The position numbers and the translations under genes were made by a program. A stretch of 64,000 nt of DNA from Candidatus Hydrogenedentota bacterium (GTDB lineage: Bacteria; Hydrogenedentota; Hydrogenedentia; Hydrogenedentales; SLHB01), in NCBI GenBank assembly GCA_020848835.1, contig JADLHJ010000081.1, positions 62,001-126,000 on the forward strand, read 5' to 3'. Under the pieces are notes generated by a model. That model did not search any database. It was not told the DNA's origin and saw only the letters and a list, made by a program, of their open reading frames with translations. Below, piece after piece: positions 35,799 through 44,188 of the stretch (position 1 is its first letter; the number at the start of each line of letters is the position of its first letter).

Positions 35799-36394
35799 CG
35801 GGTAATTGAGTCTGCGTTGCGTTGGATCGTGGGCCAGAGTGCGAGCGTGCACACTTCGTGGCCGATGCGGTTTTGGACGGCGAATTGGCGCGTGTGCCGA
35901 AACCCAAGTAGAACGTCCTTGTCTCCTAACACGACTTCGAGCAAATCGAGGTGTTTTGAGGCGCGCGTTGGGTCATCGTTGAAACTGATGAAAAGCAATG
36001 CCGCCGATTCGATCAAAGGATCCGTTTCAATCTTGCGCGTGTCACGCGCTACGCCGTGCATCCACTGTGTACCGTAGCGGGCGTTGCGGATGTTGCCTTC
36101 GGCAAATTGATACGCGACTTTTATTTCCAGCCACAAGGGCGGCCCATGAAAAGATATGGGGGCGATGCGCAGATCGCAGCGCATGCGGTGGCTGAGCTTC
36201 TTGCCGGCGCTTGAAGGATAGTGCACCTCGCGAGAGACTTTGTAGCAATCACCAAGGCGTGCTGCCAGGAATGATTGGATGCGGGATTCGTTCCAACTGT
36301 CCAGTCCATAGACGGCCTGCTCCTCGCGAAGCGCGGCATCTTCTTTTTGTAGTGGACGCGCGAATGCGTCAATAAGTGATTCAAAATTCCACAC
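35795..36394 (-). CDS. Hypothetical protein, possible PD-(D/E)XK nuclease fold
   Basis: 199 aa, cytosolic. The centre has 'RMRCDLRIAPIS' followed by 'PPLWLEIKVAYQF', which fits the D...(D/E)-x-K pattern of PD-(D/E)XK enzymes (E-I-K), with an upstream Glu in 'REEQAVYGLDSWNESRIQSFL'. The C-terminus is 'FAVQNRIGHEVCTLALWP'. It precedes the UbiB gene by 19 bases on the same strand in the opposite order (UbiB is upstream), so they may be co-transcribed. I do not recognise the family, and nuclease activity is a motif-level guess. Confidence 0.6.
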   Translation of the reverse strand: MWNFESLIDAFARPLQKEDAALREEQAVYGLDSWNESRIQSFLAARLGDCYKVSREVHYPSSAGKKLSHRMRCDLRIAPISFHGPPLWLEIKVAYQFAEGNIRNARYGTQWMHGVARDTRKIETDPLIESAALLFISFNDDPTRASKHLDLLEVVLGDKDVLLGFRHTRQFAVQNRIGHEVCTLALWPTIQRNADSITR

Positions 36395-36413
36395 GGGTGA
36401 CTGTGACTAGCAT

Positions 36414-38084
36414 TTAACGCCGCATTTTCTTGCTTCTGCGATCCTGCAATACGATGCGCACGACCATGATCATGCCGCTGCCGGCGGCGACCATGAAGCA
36501 GACGATTGCGAAACCAGGATAGCCGAACAGGCGAAACGTAGTCTCCACGCGCATGAGCAATGCGGCGCCGACGATCAATGCCGCGAGGATGAGTCCGAGT
36601 GTGATTCGGTTTGCGACTTTCTGAAAGCCTTCGACGAGCAGTTCTTCGTCGATCGCGTCCACTTTTACTTTGAGATTGTTTGTGGCGACCGCATCCATGA
36701 TTCTGTTGACGCGATCGGGCATGCGCGCGATGAGGTCTTTTACTTCGAGCAAACCGCCAAAAATATTTCCCGGCGAGAAGGAGCGACGCAAGCGAGCGGT
36801 CAATAGTTTGTTCGCGTTACTGCGAATCGAAGCGTTCGGGTCGAAGGTCGGATCGAGCGTTCGCGCGATGACGTCGAGATTCAGCAACGTCTTGCCGAGC
36901 ATGGAGAGTTCTGAGGGAACCCTGAGTTTGCTTTCGCCGGAGATGCGACCCATTTCGAGCATGATGCGGCCTGCTTGGATATCTTCGACGCGCGATCCGA
37001 AATTTTCGCTCACAAGGTTGGCAATGTTTTGCCGGAATGTTACTTCGTCGAAATCCTTTTTCGGACTGCTAATTTTGATCGACAAGGTGGCGGCATCGTC
37101 GCCGCGGCCTTCGCTTACCGCGAGGACGAGTTGCAGAAGGTTTTCCTGCAGTGTGGGCGCAACGTAGCCGACCATGCCAAGATCCAGCAGGGCGATGCGG
37201 CGGTCGTTGGTGAGAAAAACGTTGCCGGGGTGGGGGTCGGCGTGGAAGTAACCATCGACCAATATCTGCTTCAAGTAGGCTTCGAATATTTCCTCGGCCA
37301 GTGCGCCGCCATCCAATTCGAGGGACGCGAGCGGTCCCATGTCCGTTATCTTTTTGCCACGTATATATTCCATGGTCAGCACGCGGGAACTCGTATAGTC
37401 TTCGATTGGTGTGGGTACAATGATGTTTGGAAATTCTTCCATGTTATTTGCGAGCGCGGTGAGATTGCGCGCTTCGCGCAGATAGTCCAGTTCCCGCCAA
37501 ATGCTGCGCCGGAACTCTTCAAGGGTGCGGCAGAACTCGTAGCGGTCGCCCCAGCTCGTGTGTGAGTCGAGGAAGGACGCAATCTCCTCGAGCACTTCAA
37601 GGTCGCTGGCGACTTGTTCGCGGACGCCGGGACGCTGGACTTTTACGACGACTATGCGGCCGTCACGCAGGGTGGCGCGGTGTACCTGGCCCAGCGAGGC
37701 GGAGCCAATGGGTTTCTTCTCGAAATCGGAGAAGGCCTTTGAAATGCGAATGCCCAATTCTTCCGCAACGATTTTCTCTACTTCCTCGTATGAGAAGGGT
37801 TCGATCTTATCCTGCAATCGGGACAAGGCCATGATGTAAGGTGGCGGAAGAAGGTCTGGTCGCGTTGACAGAACCTGACCCAGCTTTACAAAAGTAGGGC
37901 CCAGTTCTTCCAGGTCGGTGGCAAAGGTCGTTGCATCCGCCGCCGTAGTATCGCTTGCTGCATCGGGTTCCAGGTCTGTGATCATGCCGGCGCTTTTTAC
38001 TACATCGGACCGGCCGTGGCGAATGAGGAGTCGCGCGATATCGCCATAGCGTCTAATGTGTTTTGGATTGACCATGATGCTCAT
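36414..38084 (-). CDS. AarF/UbiB (ABC1/ADCK) atypical kinase
   Basis: About 556 aa from the ATG at 38084 (AAGGGG upstream). UbiB-family signatures: N-terminal 'HIRRYGDIARLLIRHGRSDVV', 'GPTFVKLGQVLSTRPDLLPPPY' (KxGQ motif), 'KKPIGSASLGQVHRATLRDG', 'VVVKVQRPGV', 'GYFHADPHPGNVFL' (catalytic HxDxHPGN-like loop), 'LLDLGMVG' (DxG equivalent), and two C-terminal transmembrane helices ('LGLILAALIVGAALLM', 'GFAIVCFMVAAGSGMIMVV'). These membrane ATPases support ubiquinone or isoprenoid-lipid metabolism. The leader contains an unusual stem-loop at 38136-38209. Confidence 0.95.
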   Translation of the reverse strand: MSIMVNPKHIRRYGDIARLLIRHGRSDVVKSAGMITDLEPDAASDTTAADATTFATDLEELGPTFVKLGQVLSTRPDLLPPPYIMALSRLQDKIEPFSYEEVEKIVAEELGIRISKAFSDFEKKPIGSASLGQVHRATLRDGRIVVVKVQRPGVREQVASDLEVLEEIASFLDSHTSWGDRYEFCRTLEEFRRSIWRELDYLREARNLTALANNMEEFPNIIVPTPIEDYTSSRVLTMEYIRGKKITDMGPLASLELDGGALAEEIFEAYLKQILVDGYFHADPHPGNVFLTNDRRIALLDLGMVGYVAPTLQENLLQLVLAVSEGRGDDAATLSIKISSPKKDFDEVTFRQNIANLVSENFGSRVEDIQAGRIMLEMGRISGESKLRVPSELSMLGKTLLNLDVIARTLDPTFDPNASIRSNANKLLTARLRRSFSPGNIFGGLLEVKDLIARMPDRVNRIMDAVATNNLKVKVDAIDEELLVEGFQKVANRITLGLILAALIVGAALLMRVETTFRLFGYPGFAIVCFMVAAGSGMIMVVRIVLQDRRSKKMRR

Positions 38085-38120
38085 GCAGAGTTTCCCCTTG
38101 TCCGTGCGCTTGCAATGCGA

Positions 38121-38209
38121 ACTTAAAAAATGATGTGCACGCCGGCGGCAAACGCTGGGCTTAGGGGGGACCGTTTGGGGGGAGGATGGGGGTTGGCCGC
38201 CGGCGTGCA
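38121..38209 (-). promoter_or_regulatory. 14-bp stem with G-quadruplex-type loop before the UbiB gene
   Basis: TGCACGCCGGCGGC (38136-38149) pairs perfectly with 38196-38209. Between them the plus strand has G runs at 38157-38159, 38164-38169, 38177-38182 and 38188-38192 with loops of 4, 7 and 5 bases, satisfying the G3+N1-7 G-quadruplex pattern. On the minus (transcribed) strand the stem is followed by six Ts (complement of 38124-38130), so it may be a terminator for the upstream cupin gene or an attenuator for UbiB. Confidence 0.55.
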
Positions 38210-38316
38210 ACGTGTTTCTGAATGTTCAACTGTGAGGCAAATCATACGCGTAAGGCGAAGGACATCGTATCGGTAGAACTGCCAAACCGCTTGTAGGACA
38301 AAGTGGGGTTTGCGGT

Positions 38317-38676
38317 TCATTTTGTGGCACTTATGACTTCTCCCTCGTTGTCGTACGCGGGCGGTACGTAAAGGTTCATGGTTCGTAAAGGCCGCTTGCC
38401 GATGTTTCTGATTTGATGCCGCTCGGCCTTTTCAATGAGCACAATGTCACCGGCCTTTAGTTTGCTTGTGCGGTTTCTTGCGCCACGCTTCGCCGTGGTG
38501 ATGGATCCCGTGCCAGACACGATGTAGACCCACTGTTCACTATTAGGATGTTCGTTGCGAACGGAATCATCGCTGCAATCGCCGGGCTTCAATACCATCG
38601 TCGCGACTTGTGCGTTGCGTGAAGAGAACAGCACATCGAATTCCCGTTTCCAATCGACCTTTGAAATATGTCTCAT
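38317..38676 (-). CDS. Cupin-domain protein
   Basis: About 119 aa from ATG at 38676 (GGAAGGGA upstream). Single cupin barrel: 'GDCSDDSVRNEHPNSEQWVYIVSGTG' (split; metal-ligand positions around 'EHPNSEQ') and 'LKAGDIVLIEKAERHQIRNIGKRPLRTMNLYVPP', which holds the second-motif His in 'ERHQIRN'. The first motif is atypical (one His, then Glu/Gln). Small stand-alone cupins often bind metal or sense small molecules. Ligand unknown. Confidence 0.82.
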   Translation of the reverse strand: MRHISKVDWKREFDVLFSSRNAQVATMVLKPGDCSDDSVRNEHPNSEQWVYIVSGTGSITTAKRGARNRTSKLKAGDIVLIEKAERHQIRNIGKRPLRTMNLYVPPAYDNEGEVISATK

Positions 38677-38819
38677 CGTTGATTTCCCTTCCGGTTCACA
38701 TCGGCGAGACGCGGACAATGCGCCGCGCATTCGTCCGACAGCCGCAATTCTTGCATCGGCGTAATGTAAACACATCCACTGCACCACCATGTTCTAAAAA
38801 ACGAGAAGGAGTCATTGCA

Positions 38820-39134
38820 ATGGCACGTTATGGAAAGAAGGCCCAGGAATCGGTTGAAGAGGCGATGCATAAACGCAAGCGCGGAGAGTTGAAGAGCGGC
38901 CGGAGTGGGAAGACGGTGAAGAGCAGGAAGCAGGCAATTGCGATTGGCCTTTCCGAAGCGCGGGAAAAAGGTGCGAAGGTGCCGAAGAAAAAGGCGAGTA
39001 CGAAAAAGCGGGCGGCATCAACGACAGCGACGCGCAATTCCGGTGGAAGCAAGACCGGCGCGAAGCGGTCGAGCGCGAAGAGGAAATCGGGGCCGAAGAA
39101 GAAAGCCGCTGCAAAATCGCGCAGCAGACGGTAA
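38820..39134 (+). CDS. DUF6496 protein with histone-H1-like tail
   Basis: 104 aa, AAGGAG about 9 bases before the ATG. The N-terminal 'MARYGKKAQESVEEAMHKRK' and 'SGRSGKTVKSRKQAIAIGLSEAREKG' match the DUF6496 domain. The C-terminal 50 residues are almost only Lys, Ala, Arg, Ser and Thr ('KKKAAAKSRSRR'), as in bacterial H1-like proteins, so DNA binding or compaction is likely. It is convergent with ligD with 12 bases between, next to the Ku-LigD repair pair, which fits a chromatin or stress role. Confidence 0.85.
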   Translation: MARYGKKAQESVEEAMHKRKRGELKSGRSGKTVKSRKQAIAIGLSEAREKGAKVPKKKASTKKRAASTTATRNSGGSKTGAKRSSAKRKSGPKKKAAAKSRSRR

Positions 39135-39146
39135 TCGCATGGCGCT

Positions 39147-41789
39147 TCATTTTTTCACGCGGCGCAGTTTTGGCTTCCCTTCACCAGCGGCGAATGTTTG
39201 TTTGAGCGACAAGAGTTCGCGCCACGGATCTTTGCGTTCAATAGGCGTCTTATCGAGTAAGGTCCATCCGCCGGGATTGGTTTTTGCAGTAAAATCTTCC
39301 CAATCGATCGGCATTGAGATGGGGGCATTTTCGCGGGCGCGGGTGCTGTATGGCGCGATGAAGGTGGCGCCGCGGCTGTTGCGCAGGTAGTCGATGTAGA
39401 TCTTTCCGGTGCGTTTTGCCTTGCTCATTGTCGCGGTGTACTTTTCCGGTTCCACTTCCGCCATGTGCGCGGCGATCGCTTGCGTGATCGCTTTCAGGTC
39501 GTCCCAGGACGTATTGGGTTCGAGGGGCGCTGCGATGTGATAGCCTTTGCCGCCGGTAGTTTTCAGAAAACTTTTTAGGCCGAGGGCTTTTAGGTGATCG
39601 CGCAGGAGATGCGCGGCGTTCACGAGGTCCTGCCCCGTAACATCCGGGCCTGGATCGAGATCGAACACAAGCATATCGGGGCGCTCGACATTTGGTGCGT
39701 GACAGCCCCAGGTATGAAATTCGAGCACGCCGAGATTGACCAGGCCGAGCAATCCTTCTTTATCCTCAATCATAAGATAATCTTCGGTGCCCTTTTTTTC
39801 GCGAATTGGAATCGTACGCACGCTTTTGGGCAGGCCTTGCGAAATGTGCTTTTGATAGAAGCATTGTCCGGTGCGGCCGTCCGGGCAACGCACGAGACTT
39901 AGTGGACGACCGGCGAGGTAGGGCAACATGCGATCGGCGATGCGATCGTAGTACTCCGCGAGCATTTGTTTCGTGATGCCTTCGGGATAGAGCTTTTTGC
40001 CGGGATTTGAAATGGTCACGCCGCTGATTGTTACCGGGGCGTTTTTTCCTTTTCGTGTGGGCGCGGGTGATTTATGGGGCTTCGCAGGCTGCGGCTCGTC
40101 GATGTCCGCTGACGCACGCTTGGCGAGGCGCGTTGCCGTGCGTGGGACTTCGCGCGTAATTTCGACAGGTTTCTTGTCGTCTCGGATACCTTTAAAAGAC
40201 GGATGCCGCAGTTGACCTTCTTGCGTCCATTCTGTGAACTCGACTTCGCAGACGAGTTTGGGTTCGAGCCAATGCACGCCGCGGGCCAGCGCGCCAATGG
40301 GTGGTGACGCAAATGCGGACTGTTTGCGAATGAGCGGTTTCATCAATTTAGCAACGCTTCGCAGGGATTTTTCGGTGAATCCAGTTCCGACGCGACCTGC
40401 ATATACGAAGTCGCCTTCTGCATTGTAGTATCCGAGCAGGAGCGCACCGAACGCGGACCGGCTGCCCGAGGGATCGGTAAACCCGCCGATCACGAATTCC
40501 TGGCCCTTTAGGCATTTCGTTTTCACCCAAGAACGGGTGCGCTTTTGCATGTATGCGGCGTCCGCTTGTTTTGACACAACGCCTTCGAGGCCAAGCTTGC
40601 ACGAGTTGCTGTAGACTTTCTCGCCGCTACCTTCGATGTGTTCACTAAAGCGGATAAGACCGTTCTGCGCATCGCCGAGAAGGTCCTTTAACATTTGCTT
40701 GCGATCGCGCAGCGTACATTTGGTCAAGTCAAAGCCATTGAGATAAAGAAGGTCGAAGACGTAGTACGCGAGTGGCGCGCGGCAGCCTTCGCCCAAAAAG
40801 TTTTGGAGCGATTGAAAGTCTGTCGTGCCGTCTTCTCGCAAGGCGACTACCTCGCCGTCCAGCACGCATGCCTCGGCGATGTCATCGCACGCGTTTGCGA
40901 TACCCGGGAATTTACTGGTCCATGGTTTGCCGTTACGGCTCATCAGGTCGGTCTTGCCGTTCTTGATCAAGGCTACAATGCGGTAGCCGTCAAATTTTAC
41001 TTCGTGCAACCACTCGTCGCCCGTCGGCACCGAATCCACGAGCGTACACAACTGCGGACTGATTTGGCGGGGCATTGATGTCTTCACGGCATGTTCAACA
41101 GCAGCGGGGTCCACGGCCTTTGCAAGTCCGACCGTCTTTGTCGCGCGCATTTTGCGCTTTGGTTGGTCTTCCGGTGGAATTGCTTTTGACTTGCGGCTGC
41201 TTTTCCATACGGCGCCCTTGCCAGCGGCGATCTGCTCGAGCGATCGCCCTGTGGCGGCGCTGTCGGGCATCACTTGCGTTACGTCTTCATCGGCCTGTGC
41301 GAACTCGTCTTTCTCTTTAATGAGCAGCCAATTGTCGCCTTCATCATTGTCGCGCGGCGCCATGCGAATGAGCGCCCAGCCACCCTGCAATTTTTTACCG
41401 TGCAGCTCAAATTTCATACGCCCTTTGGCGTAGGACTGACGCGGGTTTGGATCGAGCGATTCCCAGGTCCCTTCGTCCCACACCATGACGGTACCGCCGC
41501 CGTACTGTCCCTTCGGAATTGTGCCTTCGAAGGTGGCGTAATCAAGCGGATGATCTTCTACATGTACGGCGAGACGCTTTTCTTTCGGATCGAAGCTTGG
41601 ACCTTTGGGCACCGCCCAACTCTTTAGTGTGCCTTCGAGCTCAAGCCTAAAGTCATAATGAAGACGGGATGCATCGTGTTTCTGAATGACGAAACGCTTC
41701 TCTTTTGCACCTCGCCTCCCCTTTCTTGTTCCGCTTGGTTCGGCAGTCTTGCGAAAGTTGCGCTTCCGCTTGTACTCGACCAAGCTCAC
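39147..41789 (-). CDS. ligD: Multifunctional DNA ligase D
   Basis: 880 aa. Three modules in the order phosphoesterase-ligase-polymerase: PE domain at about 31-160 ('HDASRLHYDFRLELEGTLKSW', 'HVEDHPLDYATFEGTIPKG'), ATP-dependent ligase at about 245-560 with adenylated Lys265 in 'EVKFDGYR', 'LDGEVVAL' and 'GLEGVVSKQ', and primase-polymerase at about 600-870 ('SNPGKKLYPEGITK', catalytic 'LVFDLDPGP', 'GGKGYHI'). It seals double-strand breaks with Ku in bacterial NHEJ. ATGA overlap with the ku gene upstream gives translational coupling. Confidence 0.97.
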   Translation of the reverse strand: MSLVEYKRKRNFRKTAEPSGTRKGRRGAKEKRFVIQKHDASRLHYDFRLELEGTLKSWAVPKGPSFDPKEKRLAVHVEDHPLDYATFEGTIPKGQYGGGTVMVWDEGTWESLDPNPRQSYAKGRMKFELHGKKLQGGWALIRMAPRDNDEGDNWLLIKEKDEFAQADEDVTQVMPDSAATGRSLEQIAAGKGAVWKSSRKSKAIPPEDQPKRKMRATKTVGLAKAVDPAAVEHAVKTSMPRQISPQLCTLVDSVPTGDEWLHEVKFDGYRIVALIKNGKTDLMSRNGKPWTSKFPGIANACDDIAEACVLDGEVVALREDGTTDFQSLQNFLGEGCRAPLAYYVFDLLYLNGFDLTKCTLRDRKQMLKDLLGDAQNGLIRFSEHIEGSGEKVYSNSCKLGLEGVVSKQADAAYMQKRTRSWVKTKCLKGQEFVIGGFTDPSGSRSAFGALLLGYYNAEGDFVYAGRVGTGFTEKSLRSVAKLMKPLIRKQSAFASPPIGALARGVHWLEPKLVCEVEFTEWTQEGQLRHPSFKGIRDDKKPVEITREVPRTATRLAKRASADIDEPQPAKPHKSPAPTRKGKNAPVTISGVTISNPGKKLYPEGITKQMLAEYYDRIADRMLPYLAGRPLSLVRCPDGRTGQCFYQKHISQGLPKSVRTIPIREKKGTEDYLMIEDKEGLLGLVNLGVLEFHTWGCHAPNVERPDMLVFDLDPGPDVTGQDLVNAAHLLRDHLKALGLKSFLKTTGGKGYHIAAPLEPNTSWDDLKAITQAIAAHMAEVEPEKYTATMSKAKRTGKIYIDYLRNSRGATFIAPYSTRARENAPISMPIDWEDFTAKTNPGGWTLLDKTPIERKDPWRELLSLKQTFAAGEGKPKLRRVKK

Positions 41790-42685
41790 GACGCTTTTTT
41801 CCGCGCGGATTGCTTTGGCTTAGACTTCTTTGCGGTGCTGCTGGTCTTATTCGCGCGGTGCGGCGCTGCCACTTTTTGCGCACGGGCGCCCTTGCCAGAC
41901 TTCTCCATACTGCGCTTGAGGAGGTCCATGATGTTGACGATATTCGTTGTGGCGGGAGCTTCCTCGCGATCCGGTTCCGGTACATCCACGCCACCGGAGG
42001 CTGCCTTTTTCTCGATCCATTCCATGAGCGCCTCGCGGTATTCGTCATGGTAGCGTTCCGGTTTCCACGGCGCGGTCATGGTTTTGATCAATTGCGTCGC
42101 AAGGTCGATTTCCTTTGCCGTTACCTTGTACGCAGAGAGTTCGTCGCCCGGCAAGTCGAATTCCTTCGGTTGACGCACTTCGTTGTAAAAACGCAGGACG
42201 AACATAAAAACGGCATCGCCTTGCGGCATTACGGCGCAGAGATACTGTTTCGTGCGCAGGACGACTTTTGCGACGCCGGCCATGCCGCTTTTTTTCAATG
42301 CTTCGCGCAGCACGACGTATGATTTTTCGCCATTCTTCATAGGCACGAGGACATATGGCTTGTCGAAGTACTGATACGGAATTTTTTCCGCGTCCACGAA
42401 ATCTTCGATTTCGACCGCGCGCGTCTGTTCGACGGCCGCGCGTTCAAAATCTTTGTCGTCGAGGAGGACGTAGTTGCCGTCCTCGAATTCGTAGCCTTTG
42501 ACGATCTTGTCCCAAGGCACTTCTTTGCCGGTGACATCGTTCACGCGTTCGTAGCGGACGCGCGCGTTGTTGCGGCTGTCTACGAGGTGAAAACTCAAAT
42601 CGTGGTGTTTCTCCGCGGAGTGGAGCTCGACGGGGATGTTAACGAGACCAAACGAGATGTTGCCTTTCCAAATTGCGCGTGCCAT
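41786..42685 (-). CDS. ku: Ku protein (NHEJ)
   Basis: About 299 aa from ATG 42685, with a GAGGGAG site upstream; the family N-terminus MARAIWKGNISFGLVNIPVE starts there, and the frame upstream is not Ku-like. Ku core: 'VKGYEFEDGNYVLLDDKDFE', 'PYVLVPMKNGEKSYVVLREAL', 'LPGDELSAYKVTAKEIDLA'. The tail ends in a Lys/Ala/Ser-rich basic extension ('TAKKSKPKQSARKKAS'), which in other bacteria helps DNA binding. It forms a dimeric ring on DNA ends and recruits LigD. It overlaps ligD by four bases. Confidence 0.96.
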   Translation of the reverse strand: MARAIWKGNISFGLVNIPVELHSAEKHHDLSFHLVDSRNNARVRYERVNDVTGKEVPWDKIVKGYEFEDGNYVLLDDKDFERAAVEQTRAVEIEDFVDAEKIPYQYFDKPYVLVPMKNGEKSYVVLREALKKSGMAGVAKVVLRTKQYLCAVMPQGDAVFMFVLRFYNEVRQPKEFDLPGDELSAYKVTAKEIDLATQLIKTMTAPWKPERYHDEYREALMEWIEKKAASGGVDVPEPDREEAPATTNIVNIMDLLKRSMEKSGKGARAQKVAAPHRANKTSSTAKKSKPKQSARKKAS

Positions 42686-42819
42686 GGCGCAAACTCCCTC
42701 GCGGGCATACCGCGCCCGCATGCGACCGCAGCCCTGCGGCAGCCCCAGTTTCCGCGATGCGCGCGCCCTGTTGGTATCAGCATTAGAATGGCGGTGGCGT
42801 AAGAACAAACTGACGCGGA

Positions 42820-43386
42820 TTAGATATGCGCAACATCTTGGGTAGCAGCAAATGCATCCGCTGCCGATTGGATGAGCGCCTTTGCGGATTTTGCGTCCGC
42901 ACGTCCAATTGGATTGAACTTTTTTCCTTCGGCGAGATTGTAATTCACAAAGAACTGCTCAATGTTTGCGATCAATACGCTGTCGAGATCGTCAAGCGAT
43001 TGCCACGCGTTGTTTTCCTCGGATGCCGCGGCCACCGCGATGATGCGATCGTTTCGTTGCGGCGGTTGGTCGGGCGCGTACTGCATGGCTTCGATGGCGC
43101 CCACAACGCGCGCTTCGACGATACACCCTTGTGGGAGCGGTTCGTCGAGTAACAGCAAGATGTCGATAAAATCTCCATCCTCGCCGCGCGTGGCGGGGAC
43201 GAACCCGAAGTGAAACGGGAACGCGGTGCCGAGTGGCAAGAGTTTGTGCAGATGAAATATTTCCAACGCCGCGTCATATTTGAATTTTGCGCGGTTGCCG
43301 CGCGGTGTTTCCACAACCATAAGCACATTTGCGCTGTATTCATCGGGCGGCTGAAGATTTGTCAATCGCGCAGAATTGTTGTTCAT
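42820..43386 (-). CDS. ppa: Inorganic pyrophosphatase
   Basis: About 188 aa, ATG at 43386 which overlaps the stop of the small membrane protein upstream (ATGA); no independent Shine-Dalgarno site. Family I features: 'VVETPRGNRAKFKYDAALEIFHLHKLLPLG' (split), 'FPFHFGFVPATRGEDGDFIDILLLLDEPL' (the D-x-D-x-x-D like core) and 'NDRIIAVA'. It differs from E. coli Ppa in several segments ('SFVPATRGEDGD' instead of 'YGFIPNTLADDGDPVD'-type), resembling the divergent family I enzymes. Hydrolyses PPi, driving biosynthesis. 100 bases before ku. Confidence 0.88.
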   Translation of the reverse strand: MNNNSARLTNLQPPDEYSANVLMVVETPRGNRAKFKYDAALEIFHLHKLLPLGTAFPFHFGFVPATRGEDGDFIDILLLLDEPLPQGCIVEARVVGAIEAMQYAPDQPPQRNDRIIAVAAASEENNAWQSLDDLDSVLIANIEQFFVNYNLAEGKKFNPIGRADAKSAKALIQSAADAFAATQDVAHI

Positions 43387-43490
43387 GTGCAGCCGCGCAA
43401 CACAAAAATAAGAAGTAACACGGGAATCGGGATGCCAAGTAGCCACAGGAGTATGTATCCAATTTTTCCTTCGTTGTCTCTTATCGACAT
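43383..43490 (-). CDS. 35-aa single-pass membrane peptide coupled to ppa
   Basis: ATG at 43490 with AAGGAG about 9 bases upstream; TGA at 43383-43385. The sequence MSIRDNEGKI then GYILLWLLGIPIPVLLLIF and a basic CT-terminal 'VLRGCT' is one helix with a Pro-Ile-Pro kink. The stop overlaps the ppa start. I recall near-identical short peptides as uncharacterised proteins in other bacteria, but this is from memory. Function unknown. Confidence 0.7.
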   Translation of the reverse strand: MSIRDNEGKIGYILLWLLGIPIPVLLLIFVLRGCT

Positions 43491-43665
43491 GTTCAATATC
43501 TCCTTATTCTAAACTCGTAGTTAATTCTGCACGGAGAATTAGCGCGGCGTCAGTCTCAAATGAATGAAGCGCGAGTAAGAATTTTGCTTCGGATGCAAGT
43601 GGAATAGCATTGGGTGCGGAGAGGTTTAGGATGGGTGGACACGCAGTAGATTTTTGAGTACTCCA

Positions 43666-43864
43666 GTGAAAAATAACAATGACCCGCACCATCACATACA
43701 AAACGTTACGCGAATGCTGGACGAATTGGCCAGCCATCTGCGTGCTGATATTGAGAGCGTGCACGAACCAAAGGCGCAGGCAATTATGGAAACCATGTCG
43801 GAAGTTTCAGTCGGGACGCGCAGCACTTGTTGACGAAGACTTTGAGGCCGGAATGCGCCGATAA
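43666..43864 (+). pseudogene. Small 'HHHI' family protein, probably frameshifted
   Basis: From GTG 43666 the frame reads MKNNNDPHHHIQNVTRMLDE, then LASHLRADIESVHEPKAQAI and METMSEV before diverging and stopping at 43833. This matches my recollection of a short helical family (HHHI...MLxELxxHLRxDxxxVxEPxAQAxxETxxEV). After 'SEV' the next frame continues acceptably (QSGRAALVDEDFEAGMRR, stop at 43862-43864) if one T of the TTT at 43805-43807 is removed. Either a one-base insertion or a sequencing error. No strong ribosome site is visible before the GTG. Confidence 0.5.
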
Positions 43865-43909
43865 TCTTGTAGGAAATGGCCGATAGCCACCTCGCTTGTC
43901 GTGGTTCTA

Positions 43910-44029
43910 GTGCGCGGCGGTCGATTGCTCCGCTACACCTCTGGCGAAAATGAAGGGCTTCAATAGAGGAGAAAGCGGGCCTATTTACGGTGCCTTTTCG
44001 CCCTTTCGGCACTGTCGACCGCCGCGCAC
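43910..44029. repeat. 120-bp element with perfect 15-bp terminal inverted repeats
   Basis: GTGCGCGGCGGTCGA (43910-43924) and its exact reverse complement (44015-44029) bound a 90-base centre. Inside, GGCGAAAA (43943-43950) pairs with TTTTCGCC (43995-44002) and TGAAG/CTTCA pairs at 43951-43962. It could be a MITE-like remnant or a structured leader before kaiC (start 44189). No target-site duplication is evident. Confidence 0.6.
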
Positions 44030-44188
44030 AACTTGTTCTTGCGCTAGTGCTACTCTGTTCTATAGTTGCTATTTATCGCATCCGCAGACAGTCTTAATTC
44101 CTATAAAATCCGCTTTACGTATGTTTCCGTACCGTCGTAAAATCCTTGAACGGTCTTCTTGGCGTCCACTTTAAAGAAAGGTGTCTTT

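Noticed and set aside
43504-43764. Open frame on the minus strand (86 codons) near the ppa region
   Set aside because: It has no ribosome-binding site and lies antisense to the better supported HHHI-type frame; composition is not protein-like.
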